DNA from: Bacteroidia bacterium
Lineage (GTDB): Bacteria; Bacteroidota; Bacteroidia; Bacteroidales; Azobacteroidaceae
Direction of reading: 5' to 3'
DNA: 18,496 nt
NCBI GenBank assembly: GCA_026000155.1
Contig: BNYG01000037.1
Coordinates: forward strand, 1 to 18,496
In this document: one piece after another, positions 15,102 to 18,496 of the stretch
Layout of the letters: each line of letters opens with the position of its first letter
Position numbering within the stretch: position 1 is the stretch's first letter
The notes under the pieces: model-generated
Told to the model about the DNA's origin: nothing
Seen by the model: the letters and a program-made list of their open reading frames with translations, nothing else
The model's database searches: none
Position numbers and translations under genes: made by a program

Positions 15102-18100
15102 TAAGAAAGGAGCCCCGTCATTGCGAGCGAAGAGAATTAAGCCGGAAAAGCAAATTGTTTCTCAATGTTCGCAATGACGTTTCCGAAAAAGTGATTGTCT
15201 TTTTTCTTTTTCTTTTCGTTTTTTTTTCTACCAATGCTCAAAATACCCCCAACTTATATAAAAACAGCGATCAAAAAGCGATGAACCATTGGGTGGATTC
15301 GATTTTTGATACCATGACTACCGACGAAAAAATCGGACAGTTGTTTATGATTATTGCCGACCCGCGTCCGTCTTACCACAACCGGATTCTCAACAATATC
15401 CGGGATCAAAAAGTAGGCGGTATTCTTTTTTCGTCCGGAAAGTTGAGTGACGAAGCGGAAAGTATCAACTTGTATCAGAAAAACAGCCGCATTCCTTTAT
15501 TTATTTCTTTCGACGGCGAATGGGGCTTGGCCATGCGCCTGAACGATACTCCCCGTTTTCCCAAGAACATGATGCTGGGCGCGATTCAGGAGAATGAATG
15601 GCTGCGACTGTACGGCGAAGAAATGGGCAGGGAATGCAGGGAATTGGGTATTCAAATCAATTTTGCTCCGGTATTGGATGTCAATGTCAATCCGAAGAAT
15701 CCGGTGATTGGTACTCGTTCTTTCGGCGAAAACCAACAATTAGTGACTGAAAAAGGATTGGCTTACGCTCAGGGTTTGGAAAAAATGCAGGTGATGGCTG
15801 TCGGAAAACATTTTCCGGGTCATGGCGATACGGCGAACGATTCCCACAAAACCTTGCCGAAAATCAATCAAGACCGGTCGCGCTTGGATTCGGTCGAACT
15901 GTATCCTTTCGTACACTATATCAACGCCGGCTTTTCCGGAATTATGACCGGTCATTTGTCTATTCCGGCCTTGGATAACAAGAGTAATTTACCGGCTTCC
16001 TTATCTCCTCAGATTGTTACCAATCTATTAAGCAAAGAATTGGGTTTCACCGGATTGAAATTTACCGATGCCCTGATTATGAAAGGCGCTTCCGCCGGAA
16101 CCCGCAGTGTTTGTGTGGAATCCTTGCTGGCAGGAAACGATATTTTATTGAGTCCCGAAAAACCGGCAACCGAGTTTGCGGCGGTGAAAAAAGCCATTGA
16201 AACGGGCGTACTTTCGATGGAAATGATTGAAGAGAAATGCCTAAAAATTCTCCAGTATAAATACATCACCGGATTGAACCGCTACAAACCCATTGCAACC
16301 AAAGGCTTGAGGGCACGAATCCATTCGACCTACAGCGATTGGTTGATTCGGAAATTGAATGCGGAAGCCGTTACGCTGTTGAAGAATGACCGGGAGTCGC
16401 TTCCCCTCAAACAGTTAGGGAAACGGAAAATCGCCGTTGTTTCGTTGGGAGCGGAAGAATCCAATCCCTTTCAACAAGCGATGGCTTTATACGATCAATT
16501 CGACTTTTTTCAATTAGCCACCGGAGAAACGCCCGCGCGCGTATTCGATCCATTAAAAAACTACGACGTGGTGGTTTGCGCCGTTCATTCGGAGAAAACC
16601 GTCGCTTACCCGGAACTGCAAGCCTTGGCGGCAAAAAAAGAACTGCATCTCTGTTTTTTCACTTCACCTTATAAATTGACTCAATATCCGGCTGTTTCCA
16701 ACGCCCAATCGGTGGTATTGGCTTACGAAAATACGCCTTATGCCCAAAAGGCGGCAGCCGAAATTATCATGGGTGGATTGCCCGCCAAAGGAAAACTGCC
16801 GGTTAGCATTGCCGGATTGTTTGACTATGGGACCGGCTTGACGACTCAAAAAGTGCGTTTATCCTACCAGCACCCGATGGAAGCGGGGATGTCTGAAAAA
16901 ACATTGAACAAAATAGAGGCGATTGTCAAGGAAGGCATGGATAAGGAAGCCTTTCCCGGTTGCCAGGTATTGGTGGCAAAAAACGGAGTGGTCGTGTATA
17001 ACCAATCTTTCGGATTTTTTGATTACGCCGGAACCCATCCGGTTCAAACGACGGATATTTACGATTTGGCTTCGGTGACTAAAGTCACGGCAACGCTTCC
17101 TGCCGTAATGGAATTGTACGATGCCGGCAAATTAAAATTATCCGATCCTTTAAGTAAATATATTCCCGAACTCAGGAACACGGATAAAGCAAATATCACC
17201 ATTCAGAACGCACTGTTCCATCAGACCGGTTTACAAGCTTTTTTGCCGTTTTACATGGGATTAATTGATACGGACAGTTATGCAGGCAGCTTGTCTTCCG
17301 GCAAACGGAATGTCACTTACCGGATATTGTATGATAAAAATACGTATATGCGTACCGATTTTGAATTTTTCCCGGACAAGGTTTCGCAAAAGCCTCAAAA
17401 AGGAATTCAAAAACAAGTAGCGGAAAATTTTTATATTGCGGACGATTTTAATCAAACGGTGCTGCAAACCATAGTGGAAAGCAAATTGAGAAACAACAAG
17501 AATTACCTGTACAGCGACCTCAATTTCATGTTGTTGAAAGAGGCGGTCGAAAATATTTCCGGTCAATCGCTGGATGTGTTTGTAGAAAAAACGTTTTATG
17601 CCAACTTAGGCGCTTCCACCACCACTTTTTTGCCTTTGAAAAAATTCAGCAAATACAGTATTGCTCCGACTGAGCACGACGAATTTCTGCGCAATCAAAT
17701 CCTGATCGGTTATACGCATGATGAAGCCGCCGCGGTCATGGGAAACGTATCAGGGAATGCCGGTCTGTTTTCCAATGCCAATGACCTGGCGAAATTATTG
17801 CAATTATTTTTGAATGACGGAGAATACGGAGGCGAACGGTATTTTTCGCCGGCCACCGCCCGGACGTTTACCCAAACCAAAAGTCCGAACAGCCGCCGGG
17901 GATTGGGATTTGACAAACCCGACAAAATCAAAGAAACCGGCAGTACAAGCGTAAAAGCTCCGGCAAGCGCCTACGGTCATACAGGTTATACCGGCACCTG
18001 TTTTTGGGTCGATCCGGATAATCAAATCCTCTATATTTTTCTTTCCAACCGGGTGTATCCTTCCCGCACCCATACCCAACTTATGGGACTAAACATTCGC

Positions 18101-18145
18101 ACACGCATACAAGATGTTATCTACGAGGCGCTAAACGAGAGGTAG
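15098..18145 (+). CDS. GH3 N-acetylhexosaminidase-like / beta-lactamase-family fusion
   Basis: A 1015-residue exported fusion. Residues about 60-400 are a GH3 domain of NagZ type: KHFPGHG (237-243), the Asp248/His250 dyad in NDSH, and nucleophile Asp324 in FTDAL. A GH3 second-domain-like region follows (about 410-590, from LLKNDRESLPLK). Residues about 610-1010 are a serine beta-lactamase/DD-peptidase fold: SVTK with Ser659 and Lys662, YSD at 805-807, and HTG at 961-963. Known GH3 NagZ enzymes cleave GlcNAc-MurNAc links and the second fold often hydrolyses D-amino-acid peptides or esters, so cell-wall turnover is likely (inferred). The hydrophobic signal segment (VIVFFLFLFVFFSTNAQ) is preceded by about 31 residues, largely encoded by a palindromic element. 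ATG 15098 overlaps the upstream stop; TTG or GTG starts within the element region are possible. Confidence 0.93.
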   Translation: MIRKEPRHCERRELSRKSKLFLNVRNDVSEKVIVFFLFLFVFFSTNAQNTPNLYKNSDQKAMNHWVDSIFDTMTTDEKIGQLFMIIADPRPSYHNRILNNIRDQKVGGILFSSGKLSDEAESINLYQKNSRIPLFISFDGEWGLAMRLNDTPRFPKNMMLGAIQENEWLRLYGEEMGRECRELGIQINFAPVLDVNVNPKNPVIGTRSFGENQQLVTEKGLAYAQGLEKMQVMAVGKHFPGHGDTANDSHKTLPKINQDRSRLDSVELYPFVHYINAGFSGIMTGHLSIPALDNKSNLPASLSPQIVTNLLSKELGFTGLKFTDALIMKGASAGTRSVCVESLLAGNDILLSPEKPATEFAAVKKAIETGVLSMEMIEEKCLKILQYKYITGLNRYKPIATKGLRARIHSTYSDWLIRKLNAEAVTLLKNDRESLPLKQLGKRKIAVVSLGAEESNPFQQAMALYDQFDFFQLATGETPARVFDPLKNYDVVVCAVHSEKTVAYPELQALAAKKELHLCFFTSPYKLTQYPAVSNAQSVVLAYENTPYAQKAAAEIIMGGLPAKGKLPVSIAGLFDYGTGLTTQKVRLSYQHPMEAGMSEKTLNKIEAIVKEGMDKEAFPGCQVLVAKNGVVVYNQSFGFFDYAGTHPVQTTDIYDLASVTKVTATLPAVMELYDAGKLKLSDPLSKYIPELRNTDKANITIQNALFHQTGLQAFLPFYMGLIDTDSYAGSLSSGKRNVTYRILYDKNTYMRTDFEFFPDKVSQKPQKGIQKQVAENFYIADDFNQTVLQTIVESKLRNNKNYLYSDLNFMLLKEAVENISGQSLDVFVEKTFYANLGASTTTFLPLKKFSKYSIAPTEHDEFLRNQILIGYTHDEAAAVMGNVSGNAGLFSNANDLAKLLQLFLNDGEYGGERYFSPATARTFTQTKSPNSRRGLGFDKPDKIKETGSTSVKAPASAYGHTGYTGTCFWVDPDNQILYIFLSNRVYPSRTHTQLMGLNIRTRIQDVIYEALNER
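15116..15179. mobile_element. 64-bp palindromic element in the GH3 fusion 5' end
   Basis: Perfect 11-bp terminal inverted repeats, CGTCATTGCGA (15116-15126) and TCGCAATGACG (15169-15179). The ends share GTCATTGCG with the outer arms of the palindrome after mfd, suggesting a related family. In the gene frame it reads RHCERRELSRKSKLF and on to LNVRND, a peptide typical of translated repeats rather than a signal peptide n-region. No stop codon occurs in that frame. Confidence 0.8.
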
Positions 18146-18151
18146 AAAGTT

Positions 18152-18167
18152 TGGCATGAAGTTTGCT
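18152..18167 (+). promoter_or_regulatory. Candidate sigma-54 promoter
   Basis: TGGCATGAAGTTTGCT has the -24 GG and -12 GC dinucleotides at the required 10-bp spacing and fits TGGCAC-N5-TTGCW with one mismatch. It starts 7 bp after the GH3 fusion stop codon. An alternative reading is a weaker housekeeping promoter: TTTG at 18150-18153, 19 bp, then TAAGTTGT at 18173-18180, with two mismatches in the -7 element. Confidence 0.5.
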
Positions 18168-18177
18168 ACAAATAAGT

Positions 18178-18364
18178 TGTGATATTGTTATTCTCTCAGT
18201 TAGTTTTTTAATTCGGAAACAATCAGAAGGATTTTTGTCATGGCTTGTGAAAGCAGTGCTTAAATTAATAGTTCCAGAGTGTGTATAGTGTGTTGATTCA
18301 TAGGTCCTAATTGGGAGAATACAATGTCATCGCTCATGTCTAAGGCATGAGTTTTTCTGTTTTA
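18178..18364 (+). ncRNA. Candidate small RNA between a promoter and a terminator
   Basis: A start about 12 nt after the -12 element and an end in the U-rich tract after the 18333-18351 hairpin would give a transcript of roughly 185 nt. Only trivial open frames lie inside (for example ATG 18240, seven codons). No known RNA family is recognised. The call rests wholly on the promoter and terminator predictions. Confidence 0.25.
18333..18364 (+). terminator. Probable Rho-independent terminator
   Basis: CTCATG (18333-18338) pairs with CATGAG (18346-18351) around a 7-nt loop, followed at once by TTTTTCTGTTTT. The stem is short (6 bp), so strength is uncertain. It could end the GH3 operon, the candidate small RNA, or both. 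Confidence 0.5.
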
Positions 18365-18385
18365 AATTAAGTAACTGTTTAAATT

Positions 18386-18496
18386 TTATAAATTGATTCT
18401 GTTAAGCATGAGTTTAATCATAGCCAACAGAATCATCGTTTGACTTTCTACTACCCATCTTTGCGGGATAACCTGAAATTTAATAGCCTCCGTCTG
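18386..18496 (-). pseudogene. IS5-type transposase 3' fragment with internal deletion
   Basis: Reading from the window edge on the minus strand, 36 codons and a TAA stop give a C-terminal transposase end: FQVIPQRWVVE, then directly SQTMILLAMIKLMLNRINL. In IS5-family DDE transposases RWVVERTF is normally separated from the final MI-LAMI-LMLNR helix by some 20-25 residues including the R/K-rich segment after the catalytic Glu. Here these are missing without loss of frame, so the copy is probably inactive. A 10-bp inverted repeat (18394-18403 with 18426-18435) lies inside it. The AT-rich CTGTTTAAATTTTATA just beyond the stop (from 18375) may be the IS terminal repeat, unproven. The rest of the element is outside the window. 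Confidence 0.65.

Noticed and set aside
18260..18337. Minus-strand 25-codon ORF beginning MSDDIVFSQLG
   Set aside because: It looks protein-like and a second open frame follows it, but it is too short, matches no family I know, and its start lies in the terminator hairpin. It could be a remnant of a disrupted gene; not supportable.

Overview
The window looks like a chromosomal segment from a Bacteroidota bacterium, most likely order Bacteroidales. The protein set points there: GldH next to a PSP1/RicT protein and HolB, a Bacteroides-like Mfd, and a fused GH3/beta-lactamase protein. So do the promoters, which match the Bacteroidota form TTTG-N19-TAnnTTTG, and the lack of Shine-Dalgarno sequences. 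The species cannot be named from the sequence alone.

Layout, left to right. (1) mfd (transcription-repair coupling), with a Bacteroidota promoter and, further upstream, a compact structured inverted repeat. (2) A 404-bp gap filled almost entirely by a 368-bp imperfect palindrome. (3) A short AT-rich secreted protein of unknown function, then folC and an MFSD1-like transporter, all on +. (4) A tight minus-strand block transcribed metF, holB, ricT, gldH; gldH converges on the transporter and overlaps it by 8 bp. (5) lptB on minus and mlaE-mlaF on +, diverging from interleaved promoters; both serve outer-membrane lipid transport. (6) mlaF overlaps a lipoprotein that is only the C-terminal domain of a 5'-nucleotidase. 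It is followed by a separate gene for the N-terminal catalytic domain and a 1015-residue GH3/beta-lactamase fusion probably acting on cell-wall material. Overlaps suggest a five-gene + operon. (7) A 351-bp tail holding a sigma-54-like promoter, a hairpin terminator and the damaged 3' end of an IS5-type transposase gene on minus.

The most striking theme is repeats inside genes. A perfect 28-bp palindrome lies in frame in mfd. A 5 x 9-bp CTTAAG tandem lies in frame in folC. A 93-bp element with perfect 25-bp inverted ends supplies the probable start codon of the metallophosphatase. A 64-bp element of a related type encodes part of the N-terminus of the GH3 fusion protein. Together with the palindrome after mfd, this suggests a genome invaded by several families of small palindromic elements, some tolerated or co-opted as protein sequence, as known for Rickettsia palindromic elements. 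Coding functions are otherwise ordinary housekeeping.
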